From: an uncultured Erysipelotrichaceae bacterium | Lineage (GTDB): Bacteria; Bacillota_I; Bacilli_A; Erysipelotrichales; Erysipelotrichaceae | Length of the DNA: 50,602 nucleotides | Reading direction: 5' to 3' | Assembly: GCA_902786245.1 (NCBI GenBank) | Contig: CADABS010000016.1 | Span: forward strand, 1 to 50,602 | Shown here: positions 25,519 to 34,740 of the stretch, one piece after another | How the letters are laid out: every line of letters starts with the position of its first letter | Position numbering within the stretch: position 1 is the first letter of the stretch | The notes under the pieces: model-generated | Told to the model about the DNA's origin: nothing | The model's database searches: none | Seen by the model: the letters and a program-made list of their open reading frames with translations, nothing else | Program-made: the position numbers and the translations under genes

Positions 25519-26385
25519 ATGCGCAAAAGACTGATTTACAGATGCGATGACGTCGGCTATACCGAGGCATATGACCTGGGTATTTACAGAGTGCTTGATT
25601 CCGGGATCGGATGCAGCGCGGATGTGATGCTGGACAGCCGCCATGTCCGGGAATCTCTGGAATGGCTGAAGAAACGGCCGTGGATCTCGGTCGGATGGCA
25701 CAGGCATCTCTGGGAAAGCCCGGTCCTGCCGCCGGAAGAAGTTCCTTCTCTGGTCGATGCGGAAGGCCGTTTCAAATGGAGACACAGAAGACAGGATCTC
25801 ATGGCAGAAGCCACCTATGAGGATGCCTGTAAGGAATTCAGAGCAGAAGCGCAGCTGTGCATGGATATCCTCGGGAAGGTTCCGGATGTGGCAAGTGCCA
25901 GACACAATGATCTTCCCCTGGAAAAGGCATTCATCGATGTGCTGGATGAACTGGGCATCGTCTATGACTTCTACAGCGCAGAAGGATTTGCCCGCAATCC
26001 GGGCGGTACGGTACCGGCAGAGAAATATGCACACCTGCATATCATCTCCGATATGAGCGCTGTTACGCAGTCGTATAAGATGGAAGACTGGGACAGCTAT
26101 GATCCGTATAAAGGACTGATGAATCCGGAATGGACGGAAGAGGAAGAGATTTATTTCTACGGCTGGCATCCGGGATACTGCGATGACCATATCCTGGCCG
26201 AGAGTTCCTGCAATCTGCACCGGGTCAAAGAACTGCAGTGCGCTCTGTCCGATACCTACAGAAACTGGATCAAAGACAATCATATCGAGCTGATCAATTT
26301 CCGTGATGCGCTCTATGGAACAAATGAGTTCCAGGATCACCTGAAGGAAATCAACAGCGACCTGTACATTGGAAACATGAAATAA
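25519..26385 (+). CDS. ChbG/HpnK (YdjC)-family carbohydrate deacetylase
   Basis: A 288-residue YdjC-fold protein. The start 'LIYRCDDVGYTEAYDLGI' has the metal-binding Asp pair; 'VGWHRHLWESPVLPP' and 'SARHNDLPLEKAFID' carry the conserved histidines; 'YGWHPGYCDDHIL' closes the site. The family removes N-acetyl groups from chito-oligosaccharides or related sugars in the cytoplasm. It precedes a GH3 enzyme by 19 bases, suggesting joint handling of an oligosaccharide. Substrate not determinable here. Confidence 0.85.
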   Translation: MRKRLIYRCDDVGYTEAYDLGIYRVLDSGIGCSADVMLDSRHVRESLEWLKKRPWISVGWHRHLWESPVLPPEEVPSLVDAEGRFKWRHRRQDLMAEATYEDACKEFRAEAQLCMDILGKVPDVASARHNDLPLEKAFIDVLDELGIVYDFYSAEGFARNPGGTVPAEKYAHLHIISDMSAVTQSYKMEDWDSYDPYKGLMNPEWTEEEEIYFYGWHPGYCDDHILAESSCNLHRVKELQCALSDTYRNWIKDNHIELINFRDALYGTNEFQDHLKEINSDLYIGNMK

Positions 26386-26404
26386 CCGGAGAAAGGAAAA
26401 CACT

Positions 26405-28804
26405 ATGAAAAAACCCAGTCAGCGCGTTCTTGATATTCTGGCGAAGATGACGCTGGAAGAAAAGGCCAACCAGCTCAGCTGTATCATGCCCTCGAGGGCA
26501 GTAGACAAAGGTGTCTTCTCGCAGGAAAAAGCGGAAAAAGCAATGCCCAACGGTATCGGCCGCTTTACCCAGTACGCAACACCGTTCGTCAGCGGACCGA
26601 AGCAGGCAGCCGAAGCGCATAATGCCCTGCAGAAGTATTCGATTGAAAAATGCGGTCTGCCGATCATTATCCAGTGCGAAAGCTCGACCGGTCTGGTCGC
26701 GACAGACGCAACCGTATTCCCGATTCCGCTGGCCCTGGCAGCCACCTGGCAGGACAGACTATCCAATGAAATGGGAAAAGTCATCGCGGATGAAGGCAGA
26801 GCGATCGGCGCCAAGGTCATGATGAGCCCGGTCGCGGATGTTGCCCGTGATTCAAGATGGGGCAGAGTCGGTGAAACCTTCGGCGAAGATCCGCTTCTGG
26901 CCGCAAGGTTCTCGGCGGAAGAGACAAAGGGCATCCAGGGCGATGACTATACGAAGCGCTGTGCGGCGCTGGCCAAGCACTGGCTTGCCTATGGCGTATC
27001 CGAGGGCGGCATCAACTGCGCGACCGTCAATATCGGACCGAGGGAAATCAAAGAAGTCTATGCGGCACCGTTCGCGGCTGCCATCAAAGAAGCGGATATG
27101 CAGGGCATCATGGTCACCTACTCTGATATCGACGGCAGACCGATGTCCGTAAACGATGAATACACAAGAAAAGTTCTGCGCGATGAGCTCGGCTTTACCG
27201 GGACTGCGGTCTGCGACGGTCTCTCCATTCCCCGTGTCATTGAAACACAGGGCATGTTCAAGGACCGGGAAGAACTTGCGGCGGCTGCCCTGAAAGCAGG
27301 CATTGACGCCGATACGATGATCACCACGGTATACAACCATATCCCGGACGGCGTACGAAACGGCGTGATCGATGAAAAAGACCTCGATGACTGCGTCCTG
27401 CGCATCCTCCAGCAGAAAGAAGAATTCGGTCTGCTCGATGATCCGTATATCGACCCGGAAAAGGCACAGGCAGTCTTCGACGATCCCGCGGCGGATGCGC
27501 TGAGCGAAGAGATCGCCCGCAAGTCGCTGGTACTGTTAAAGAATGACGGTATCCTGCCGCTCAGGAAAGACCTGAAGAAACTGGCTGTCATCGGTCCGTT
27601 TGCGGAAAGACTGAGTTCCATGTTCGGCGGCTACGCGTATCCGTGCATGATGGGCGGCATGATGGGCAATGTCCTGGATCCGGAGAATGCGCCGATCCAG
27701 ATGGAAGGCTTTGCGGACATGCTCGGCGATATGCTGGATATCGAAAGAATGTCCGCCAAGCTCAACCGCGATCCGGCCAAAGACTATCAGGAAAACCTGA
27801 ATACATGGCTGCGGGAAGACTACGGCATGACAAGCCTGACGGAAGAGCTGGCAAAAGCCCTTGCGGATACGGAAATCACCTACTGCTTCGGCCCGCATAA
27901 CGGATCGGAAAACTGGAAAGAAGAAATCGAAGAAGCCGCGAAGCTGGCAGAGGAAGCGGACATTGTTCTGATGGCATTGGGCGAAGTTACCGGTTTCGGA
28001 CCGGATGTCACTTCCGGCGAAGGAACGAACAATCCTGATCTGCGTCTGCCGGGACACCAGCAGGCACTGCTCGAGGCATGCGCGGCAGCCGGCAAACCGG
28101 TTGTCATGGTCCTCTACAGCGGCAGAGCCCTGGCGCTTGGCGAAGCGGAGCCTCTCTGCAATGCGATTCTGGAAGCCTGGTATCCGGGTCCTTCCGCCTC
28201 CCGCGTTGTCACCGAAGCGCTGATTGGCGAAACCAACCCGGGCGGACGTCTGCCGGTGACGATCCCGCAGATTTCCTCCCAGTGCCCGCTGTACTATGGC
28301 ACAATGACCGGCAGCGGCTATACCAATATCAGACAGAAACCGGAACCCGGCGTGCTGCAGCCGCTGTATCCGTTCGGCTACGGCCTCAGCTATACGACAT
28401 TCGATATCCGCAATCTCAAGGCGGACACGGAAGTTGAAACGGGCGGAACATTCAAAGTCAGCTGTGAAGCTGAGAATACAGGCAGCTGTAAGGGTGATGT
28501 GACGGTGCAGATCTATACCCATTCCAAATGCCCGACCGTCATCCGGCCGATCAAGGAACTGCGCGCCTACAGCCGCGTCACCCTGGAACCGGGTGAGACA
28601 AAGACAGTAGAATTCACCCTCGACACAAGGAACTTCGGCTATTACAACTGGAAAAACGAATTCGTCATTGAAGCGCGTCCGCAGGATATCTTCCTGTGCG
28701 CTGACAGTTCAACGATTCTGGAACAGGCAGAAATCAGCTTCACCGGCGAAGACAAAGACATTACCTTCGACAGAGTCTATAACTTCGGTGTAAAGGTCAG
28801 CTGA
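26405..28804 (+). CDS. Glycoside hydrolase family 3 beta-glucosidase/beta-xylosidase
   Basis: A 799-residue three-domain GH3 enzyme: TIM-like domain with 'SRWGRVGETFGEDPLL' and 'KHWLAYGVSEGGIN' substrate-binding motifs and nucleophile D271 in 'GTAVCDGLSI'; second alpha/beta domain from about residue 370 ('SLVLLKNDGILPLR'); C-terminal fibronectin III-like domain from about 690. No signal peptide. An insert around residues 440-510 ('MGGMMGNVLDPENAPIQMEG') is Met-rich. GGAGAAAGG precedes the start. Probably cleaves beta-glucosides or beta-xylosides taken up by the cell. Confidence 0.9.
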   Translation: MKKPSQRVLDILAKMTLEEKANQLSCIMPSRAVDKGVFSQEKAEKAMPNGIGRFTQYATPFVSGPKQAAEAHNALQKYSIEKCGLPIIIQCESSTGLVATDATVFPIPLALAATWQDRLSNEMGKVIADEGRAIGAKVMMSPVADVARDSRWGRVGETFGEDPLLAARFSAEETKGIQGDDYTKRCAALAKHWLAYGVSEGGINCATVNIGPREIKEVYAAPFAAAIKEADMQGIMVTYSDIDGRPMSVNDEYTRKVLRDELGFTGTAVCDGLSIPRVIETQGMFKDREELAAAALKAGIDADTMITTVYNHIPDGVRNGVIDEKDLDDCVLRILQQKEEFGLLDDPYIDPEKAQAVFDDPAADALSEEIARKSLVLLKNDGILPLRKDLKKLAVIGPFAERLSSMFGGYAYPCMMGGMMGNVLDPENAPIQMEGFADMLGDMLDIERMSAKLNRDPAKDYQENLNTWLREDYGMTSLTEELAKALADTEITYCFGPHNGSENWKEEIEEAAKLAEEADIVLMALGEVTGFGPDVTSGEGTNNPDLRLPGHQQALLEACAAAGKPVVMVLYSGRALALGEAEPLCNAILEAWYPGPSASRVVTEALIGETNPGGRLPVTIPQISSQCPLYYGTMTGSGYTNIRQKPEPGVLQPLYPFGYGLSYTTFDIRNLKADTEVETGGTFKVSCEAENTGSCKGDVTVQIYTHSKCPTVIRPIKELRAYSRVTLEPGETKTVEFTLDTRNFGYYNWKNEFVIEARPQDIFLCADSSTILEQAEISFTGEDKDITFDRVYNFGVKVS

Positions 28805-28821
28805 TCGCAGGCTGCCCAGAG

Positions 28822-28850
28822 AACACGGATCAATCCGGTCCGTGTTTTTT
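28822..28850 (+). terminator. Terminator after GH3
   Basis: Stem AACACGGA (28822-28829) / TCCGTGTT (28839-28846), 9-base loop, followed by TTTT. Confidence 0.75.
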
Positions 28851-28886
28851 CTTCTGAATAATACCGGTCAGAGAGACTAGGATGAT

Positions 28887-29699
28887 ATGATTGATGCAGA
28901 AGAAGTTTGTATGATGAGAAAACAGACAGTAAAGAAAGAGAAGTTCAGCTGTCAGAGAGAATCCATGACAATTCGCGGCCATGTATTCGGAAATCCCGAA
29001 ACTGCGAAGACAGCGGTGATCCTGAGCCATGGATTTCTGGCCAATGAAAAGATGTGCGAAGACTATGCCGTTCTGATGGCGGAGCAGGGCGCACTGGCGG
29101 TTACGTTTGACTACTGCGGCGGCGGTCTTCGGTGCAGCAGTGACGGGAAAACCGAAGATATGACAGTCATGACGGAGACGGCAGATCTGCTGGCAGTCAT
29201 TTATTCTGTCAAAAAGAAATACAGAAACAAAAAGATCATCCTGCTGGGCTGCAGCCAGGGCGGATTCGTATCCGGATTGACCGCGAAGATGCTCGGAAAG
29301 GAGATCATTGCCGGACTGATCCTGCTGTATCCGGCGGTATGCATACCGGATGACGCAAGAAGAGGAAAGATGATGTTCTATTCTTTCGATCCTGACAATA
29401 TTCCGGATGTACTGGGAAGAATACCGATGAAACTGGGCGGTGAGTATGCCCGCTGTGTCATCCATATGGACCCCTATGAAGAAATGGCAGGGTATGAAGG
29501 ACCTGTATTGCTGATGCACGGGACGGAAGATGATATCGTGGATATCTCCTATGCCAGAAAACTGAAAGAGATTTATCCCAGCTGTGCATATCTGGAGCTG
29601 CCCGGAGCCGGGCATGGCTTCAAAGGCAGAGATGATCTGAAGGCATGCCATGCGATATGCGGATTTCTGCAGAGAATGAATGGAAAACAGTATGTATAA
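28887..29699 (+). CDS. Alpha/beta hydrolase, possibly a carbohydrate (cinnamoyl-type) esterase
   Basis: A 270-residue serine hydrolase: oxyanion-hole 'LSHGFLANEK', nucleophile S123 in 'GCSQGG', acid in 'HGTEDDIVD' and His in 'PGAGHGF'. The layout resembles small intracellular esterases of the feruloyl/cinnamoyl esterase group, which would suit a glycan-degrading locus, but peptidase or lipase activity is possible. Start at 28887 (AGGATGAT upstream) is uncertain; Met at 28911 is an alternative. Confidence 0.75.
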   Translation: MIDAEEVCMMRKQTVKKEKFSCQRESMTIRGHVFGNPETAKTAVILSHGFLANEKMCEDYAVLMAEQGALAVTFDYCGGGLRCSSDGKTEDMTVMTETADLLAVIYSVKKKYRNKKIILLGCSQGGFVSGLTAKMLGKEIIAGLILLYPAVCIPDDARRGKMMFYSFDPDNIPDVLGRIPMKLGGEYARCVIHMDPYEEMAGYEGPVLLMHGTEDDIVDISYARKLKEIYPSCAYLELPGAGHGFKGRDDLKACHAICGFLQRMNGKQYV

Positions 29700-30438
29700 A
29701 GAATACGGAAAAGGGAATGCAAAAACGATTGTCTTACTGCATGGCGGCGGTCTTTCCTGGTGGAATTACCGCAGGGCTGCAGAATTGCTGCAGAAAGACT
29801 TCCATATCCTTCTGCCGGTGCTGGACGGACATGCGGGCAGTGAGAGACCCTATACATCGATCGAAGACAACGCGGCAGAAATCATCCGTCTGATCGATGA
29901 GAAACTGAACGGTTATGCGGATCTGCTGGGCGGACTGTCTCTCGGCGGACAGACAGCGCTGGAAATTCTGTCGCAGAGAAATAATATCTGCGGGCATGCA
30001 CTGATTGAAAGCGCAGCGGTCATTCCCGATCCGCTGACCAATGCTTTGACGGGACCGGCCTTCGGCAGTTCCTACAGGCTGATTTCAAAACGTTCATTCG
30101 CAAAGCTGCAGTTTGCGTCTCTGCACATGCCGGATACGTTGTTCGAAGACTATTTCCGGGATACAAAAGGCATTGCAAAAGCGGATATGATCGCATTTAT
30201 GAAGGCGAGTACGGCATATACAGTCAAAGAAACACTGAAAGATACCGAAGCACAGGTATATCTGTACTGCGGTGAAAAAGAAAATAAGAGGATCAGAGAT
30301 TCCATGAAACGTATCCATGAAATCATTGAAGGCAGCACGATGCGGATCCTGCCGGGCTTATATCACGGAGAGTTTTCCATGAACCGGGCGGAAGAATTCG
30401 CGGATACGGTCAGGAAAATACTGGAAGAGAGGAAATAA
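29680..30438 (+). CDS. Alpha/beta hydrolase
   Basis: A 252-residue protein with 'VLLHGGGLSWWNYRRAAELL' (oxyanion loop), nucleophile Ser in 'LGGLSLGGQTAL' and catalytic His in 'LPGLYHGEF'. It starts within the upstream hydrolase gene (20-base overlap from 29680, or 8 bases from ATG 29692) and is followed after 2 bases by a GH1 gene, so the three form one unit. Substrate unknown; esterase of the same glycoside pathway is an inference. Confidence 0.75.
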   Translation: MENSMYKEYGKGNAKTIVLLHGGGLSWWNYRRAAELLQKDFHILLPVLDGHAGSERPYTSIEDNAAEIIRLIDEKLNGYADLLGGLSLGGQTALEILSQRNNICGHALIESAAVIPDPLTNALTGPAFGSSYRLISKRSFAKLQFASLHMPDTLFEDYFRDTKGIAKADMIAFMKASTAYTVKETLKDTEAQVYLYCGEKENKRIRDSMKRIHEIIEGSTMRILPGLYHGEFSMNRAEEFADTVRKILEERK

Positions 30439-30440
30439 CG

Positions 30441-31799
30441 ATGTTTTATTGGGGCAATTCAGTATCAAGCATGCAGACAGAAGGAGGATGGAACGAAGGC
30501 GGAAAATCCCTGTCTGTCTATGACATTGTCGAACCGGCGGAAAACCGCAGCGACTGGCATTTTGCCAATGACAACTACCACCATTATGAAGAAGACCTGG
30601 ACCTGATGAAAGATCTCGGCATGAACATGTACCGGATCCAGATGTCCTGGTCCAGATGCGTCAAAGACGGATGCGGCGCATTCAATGAAGAAGGCTTTGC
30701 CTATTATGACCGGCTGCTGGATGCGATGATCGAACGGGGTCTGGAGCCGATGGTATGTCTGTATCATTTCGATATGCCGCTGTACCTTGCCGAGAAATAC
30801 AACGGATTTATTTCCCGGGAAGTCATGGACTTCTTTGTGCGCTATGCAAAAGAAGCGATTGACCGATTCGGAAAGAAAGTGCATTACTGGCTGACATTCA
30901 ATGAACAGAATCTCTACTGGAACCCGGCCATTGCCTTCCGTATTTCCGGATATCTCAATGGCGATAAATCAGAAAACGATCTGTATCAGATCGGCCATCA
31001 TGTTATGGCTGCACACTGTCAGATCGTCAATTATCTCCATGCGCATACCGACGCAAAGATTGGGGGAATGCTGGCATACAGTGAGAATTATCCGGCAACC
31101 TGCGATCCCAAAGATGTTCTTGCGGCAAGGAAAGCAGATGAATTCCTGAATAAGACACTGCTCGATGTGTTTGCAAGAGGCGAGTATTCCCGGGAAATGA
31201 TGCAGTGGGTGAAGGTAAAAGGCATTGATATGGATCTGCGGGAAGAAGATCTGGAACTGTTCAGAAACCATCATGAAGATTATCTTGCCTTCTCCTATTA
31301 CAGTTCTTCCACGATCAGCGCCATAAATATACCGGAGGGGACGACGCCGAATTACTATCTGCAGTACGGAAAGAAAGACAATCCGTATATCGATACGACG
31401 GAATGGAACTGGCAGATCGATCCGGACGGATTCCGGGATGTACTGAACAAGATATACCAGACCTACCATATGCCTGTATTCCCGATTGAAAACGGCATCG
31501 GCGTACAGGAAGAATGGGATGGCGTACATGAAATCCAGGATGATTACCGGATTGAATATCACCGCAATCATATTCAGGCGATGAAAGATGCCATGAATAT
31601 CGACGGTGTGGAAGTGCTTGGATATCTGGGCTGGGGCTTGATCGATATTCTTTCCTCCCAGGGCGATATGCGCAAGAGATACGGCGTTGTCTATGTCAAC
31701 CGGACAAACCATGATCTCAGGGATATGAAACGGGTGCCGAAGAAGAGCTATCACTGGCTGAAGAAGGTGATCGCGTCCGATGGAGAAAATCTTGAATAA
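30441..31799 (+). CDS. Glycoside hydrolase family 1, 6-phospho-beta-glycosidase type
   Basis: A 452-residue GH1 enzyme with acid/base E155 in 'LTFNEQNL' and nucleophile E350 in 'FPIENGIG'. Near the C-terminus 'SSQGDMRKRYG' reproduces the Ser-x6-Lys-x-Tyr phosphate-binding pattern of 6-phospho-beta-galactosidase/glucosidases, in place of the Glu-Trp pair of ordinary beta-glucosidases. That implies a phosphorylated substrate, usually delivered by a PTS, yet no PTS gene is in the window. It overlaps the following lipoprotein gene by 20 bases. Confidence 0.85.
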   Translation: MFYWGNSVSSMQTEGGWNEGGKSLSVYDIVEPAENRSDWHFANDNYHHYEEDLDLMKDLGMNMYRIQMSWSRCVKDGCGAFNEEGFAYYDRLLDAMIERGLEPMVCLYHFDMPLYLAEKYNGFISREVMDFFVRYAKEAIDRFGKKVHYWLTFNEQNLYWNPAIAFRISGYLNGDKSENDLYQIGHHVMAAHCQIVNYLHAHTDAKIGGMLAYSENYPATCDPKDVLAARKADEFLNKTLLDVFARGEYSREMMQWVKVKGIDMDLREEDLELFRNHHEDYLAFSYYSSSTISAINIPEGTTPNYYLQYGKKDNPYIDTTEWNWQIDPDGFRDVLNKIYQTYHMPVFPIENGIGVQEEWDGVHEIQDDYRIEYHRNHIQAMKDAMNIDGVEVLGYLGWGLIDILSSQGDMRKRYGVVYVNRTNHDLRDMKRVPKKSYHWLKKVIASDGENLE

Positions 31800-33279
31800 G
31801 CGGATCTGTTCCGTATTGGCAATCACTCTGGCTTTTCTGTCCGGATGCACAAAGAAATATACAGACGATGATGTAAAAAAGTTTATCCGGGATGATCTGC
31901 AGATTTCCTCTTTTGAGATTCTGTCCGGACCGGAAGAAGTTCAGGGGGACGATGGATATACCGACAGGATGTGGACCGTATCCACCAGCGTCTACGGGCT
32001 GGAAGAAGACCTTGTATTCCATGTCTATGATGATCATTATTACGGCATGGAATGGACGGAAAACTGCCTGAGGGCGGATCTCTCCGTACAGAAACAGTCT
32101 GTTGTGCTGGACACCTTTCCGCTGCCGGATGGAATTCTGATTATTGAAGACAAAGACGAAAGCGGCAGAACAGACGGACTGATCCTGCAGTGCATGATCA
32201 ATGGCAGACAGGATTTTGAAAGGGGCAGGGAATGTATCCGCAGTGTGCAGGAACATATGCGTCTGTATCCGTCGCTGAAAGATACGCGTATGAACCTGCG
32301 TTTCAGAGTTGCGGAAACAGAGGAAATATCTGACCGGACCATTGCGGGCAGAGAGTATACGGCTGTGTTCACCGGGGAAAGCACACAGGAAGAAATCCGG
32401 TCTGTTCTGCAGAAAGCTTCTGATCATTATCTGCGGGACTGCATTGAAAACGGACTTCTGACCAGAATGGATGAATATACTGTTGATGAGCGTACTGCGG
32501 TGATTGCGGAGGATGAATTCAACGCGGAAATCTTCCGGATCGGCGAAACCGTATCTGACTGGCCGGGATACGGCTATCATTACAGAACAGAAATTCCGTA
32601 CGGAACGCTGTACCGGATCCTGCAGGCAGAGGGATATGCGGTCACAGGGGACTGGCAGTCATTTTCCTTTACCGGCGATGACGGAGAAACATATGTATGC
32701 GATTATGAAAACGGTACAGCTGTATCCGTCGATGATCTGAATGCATGTACGCATCTGCATCTGGATGACGCTGCACCATTGCAGGAAATCTGCATTGATG
32801 AAAAACTGCTGCACATGCTGGAAATGACACCGGAGACATTTGTTTCCGCAGCGGAAGCGATGGATGATGTCTACCGCAGTATTGAAACAGACGGGAATAC
32901 GGTGCATATGACCGGAAAAGGACGTCAGTTCAGCAGAATCATCCGGCAGAATGAAAAGCGGCTGAATGAACTGCAGGATGTATTCCGTTCATATGGGGCC
33001 GGATATGCCTTTGTCTATGAAAATCTGAACCATGTATATCAGGGAATCGGATTCCGCATGGGCAGCAATATACCGCAGGATACTGCGGAGGATGTGATCC
33101 GGGAAGCAGCGGCACTGGCTGCGCTGAATCAGGTTCTGAATGAAGGAAAAATCTATGACTGGCACCTGGATGTTTCTTTTTCCCGGATCAAAGATGGGGA
33201 AATAGAAAAAGTCCTGGACATGGTCATGCCGCAGGACAGTCTGGATATGCAGAAAATCTATAATGCACTGAATGAATGA
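31780..33279 (+). CDS. Lipoprotein of unknown function
   Basis: A 499-residue protein with a clear lipoprotein signal (MEKILNKRICSVLAITLAFLSGC truncated by the lipobox Cys at about 23). The mature part is acidic and alternates beta-strand-like segments with Asp/Glu/Tyr-rich loops; I see no catalytic motif and recognise no family. It is translationally coupled to the phospho-type GH1 gene (20-base overlap) and ends at a terminator, so it is the last gene of the hydrolase unit. Its link to sugar metabolism is positional only. Confidence 0.7.
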   Translation: MEKILNKRICSVLAITLAFLSGCTKKYTDDDVKKFIRDDLQISSFEILSGPEEVQGDDGYTDRMWTVSTSVYGLEEDLVFHVYDDHYYGMEWTENCLRADLSVQKQSVVLDTFPLPDGILIIEDKDESGRTDGLILQCMINGRQDFERGRECIRSVQEHMRLYPSLKDTRMNLRFRVAETEEISDRTIAGREYTAVFTGESTQEEIRSVLQKASDHYLRDCIENGLLTRMDEYTVDERTAVIAEDEFNAEIFRIGETVSDWPGYGYHYRTEIPYGTLYRILQAEGYAVTGDWQSFSFTGDDGETYVCDYENGTAVSVDDLNACTHLHLDDAAPLQEICIDEKLLHMLEMTPETFVSAAEAMDDVYRSIETDGNTVHMTGKGRQFSRIIRQNEKRLNELQDVFRSYGAGYAFVYENLNHVYQGIGFRMGSNIPQDTAEDVIREAAALAALNQVLNEGKIYDWHLDVSFSRIKDGEIEKVLDMVMPQDSLDMQKIYNALNE

Positions 33280-33282
33280 TCT

Positions 33283-34266
33283 CTATAATGCCTTCTGACT
33301 CCAGGAGGCATTTTTCAGCATTGCCCGGCCGACACCGATCAGATCGGCTGCGCCTTCCTGCAGGAGTTTTTCCGCTTCTTCCGGTTCGTTGATTCCCCCG
33401 GTCAGCAGCACAGGAATCGAAACGGCCTGTTTCACCGGGATGCTCATATCTTTGAACCAGCCTGGTTCTTTACTTGCGGGATGATTGTATCCGCACATGC
33501 CGCCGGAGAGGGAAATCATATCCGCACCGTTTTCTTCCAGGATCTTTGCGGCCTGTACCGCATCTTCAATGGTACTGCCGCCTTCCATATAATCGCATCC
33601 GCCCAGACGTACGGAAATGATGAAGTCCTCAGAATCACCTGTCTTTTCACGCACTGCCTGCAGGATTTCCCGGTGAATGCGCAGTCTGTTTTCCAGAGAA
33701 CCGCCGTATTCATCCGTTCTGTGATTCGTCAATGGGGAATAGAACTGGTTGAGCAGATAGCCATGGGCACTGTGGATTTCCACCCCGTCCAGCCCTGCGT
33801 CAAATACCCGTTTCGCAGCTTCTGCGAATTCTTCAACGATGCCATGGATTTCATCGGCGGTCAGTTCTCTTGGCAGAGTGCCTTCCCTGCCCGGACGCAG
33901 TACAGGGCTCGGTGCCAGATTGACGGCTTCCGGATCATCCTGTTTTGCGGCACTGCCGGCATGGTTGATCTGTACGATGATCTTTGCGTCTGACTGAAGA
34001 CGGATCATATTTCCCATGAGTTCGAGTCCGGCAAAATCTGCCCCCGGTGCCACGGAAAGCTGGTTCGGGGAAGCCTTGCCTGCTCTGGAAATATATGCAT
34101 GTTCCGTAATGATCAGACCGGTGCCTGCCATAGCCCGTTCATTGTAATACGCCGCCAGTTCTTCTGTGATATTGCCTGCCGCATCGCTTTTGGCAGATGC
34201 CATCGGCGGCATGACGATTCTGTTGTTCAGTTCTATATTTTTGATTGTCAAAGGTGTTTCCAGCAT
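33283..34266 (-). CDS. NADH:flavin oxidoreductase (old yellow enzyme family)
   Basis: A 327-residue FMN-binding TIM barrel: 'NRIVMPPMASAKSD', 'IVQINHAGS', 'GVEIHSAHGYLLNQFYSPLTNHRTDEYGGSLENR' (of which HSAHGYLLNQF is diagnostic) and 'GGINEPEEAEKLL'. It is the single-domain type without an iron-sulfur/NAD half. The family reduces activated C=C bonds. Start at 34266 is where homology begins; the in-frame ATG at 34320 adds an unlikely 18-residue extension. The ribosome site is weak. Confidence 0.88.
   Translation of the reverse strand: MLETPLTIKNIELNNRIVMPPMASAKSDAAGNITEELAAYYNERAMAGTGLIITEHAYISRAGKASPNQLSVAPGADFAGLELMGNMIRLQSDAKIIVQINHAGSAAKQDDPEAVNLAPSPVLRPGREGTLPRELTADEIHGIVEEFAEAAKRVFDAGLDGVEIHSAHGYLLNQFYSPLTNHRTDEYGGSLENRLRIHREILQAVREKTGDSEDFIISVRLGGCDYMEGGSTIEDAVQAAKILEENGADMISLSGGMCGYNHPASKEPGWFKDMSIPVKQAVSIPVLLTGGINEPEEAEKLLQEGAADLIGVGRAMLKNASWSQKAL
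33287..33315 (+). terminator. Terminator of the hydrolase-lipoprotein unit
   Basis: A 10-bp stem AATGCCTTCT / AGGAGGCATT (one G-T pair) is followed by TTTC. It lies inside the last codons of the convergent oxidoreductase gene. Confidence 0.65.
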
Positions 34267-34425
34267 GTTCGTTGTCTCGCTTTCTGTTCTTATTGTATGT
34301 GAATACAGCCGTTCTTTCATGCGCTTTGCATGTGTTCATGCGTATCTGCAGAATATCTGTTATAAAGTTTTCTGCCTGTGATCAGAAATCCGGATGATGA
34401 ACAGGGTGTCTTTTGATGACAAAGC

Positions 34426-34498
34426 GTGATATGATGCCCATGGTTGTTAACCAGAGGGTTCCGGAAGTAGTTGGGTGCTAGTGCCGGACCCTTTTTCC
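34426..34498 (+). ncRNA. Candidate small RNA with extended -10 promoter and terminator
   Basis: An extended -10 element TGATATGAT (34427-34435) precedes a two-hairpin segment. The first hairpin is TGGTT-GTT-AACCA at about 34441-34453; the second pairs AGGGTTCCGG with CCGGACCCT (one bulge) across a 19-base loop and is followed by TTTTT near 34491-34495. Predicted transcript is about 55-60 bases, non-coding. I cannot assign it to a known RNA family. Confidence 0.45.
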
Positions 34499-34528
34499 TT
34501 TCTGAAGAACATGATAATACAGACCGAT

Positions 34529-34627
34529 CATCTCAGGCATCCTATGGATACCTGAGATGACCGAATGGAACCGGAGGTTCCAAACCTCCTGACAGCAGAC
34601 ATTACAATAAAAGGGCGAATATCGCCC
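34529..34627. repeat. Cluster of hairpins, two of them mutually exclusive
   Basis: CATCTCAGG/CCTGAGATG (34529-34559) with an inner ATCC/GGAT pair; GGAACC/GGTTCC (34567-34581), whose right arm is also part of GGAGGTT/AACCTCC (34573-34589), so only one of the two can form; and GGGCGA/TCGCCC (34613-34627). Strand and function are unknown. Confidence 0.45.
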
Positions 34628-34711
34628 CAAAGTCATTTACAGGTCCTGTGGGTTCACCCCGCATTATTTCACAGACACATGCCTTCACCGATTTGCATCG
34701 TCGATAAAAGA

Positions 34712-34740
34712 AAGGGTGGAACGTTTGAAGTTCTGCCCTT
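34712..34740 (-). terminator. Terminator of the PPK2-Nudix operon
   Basis: Minus-strand stem AAGGGCAGAAC / GTTCCACCCTT with two G-T pairs and a 7-base loop, followed by TCTTTTAT. It starts at the Nudix stop codon. Confidence 0.7.

Larger units (their letters stand above)
34267..34738. other. Gene-poor interval with RNA-like structure
   Basis: No convincing coding sequence lies here. The interval holds the upstream region of the oxidoreductase gene, then a short promoter-hairpin-terminator unit (listed separately), then four more hairpins between 34529 and about 34660, then the terminator of the Nudix/PPK2 operon. Confidence 0.6.

Noticed and set aside
34441-34495. Signal recognition particle RNA
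   Set aside because: The words AACCAG and CCGGAAG recall SRP RNA, but the conserved domain IV loop and internal loops cannot be formed; left as an unassigned RNA.
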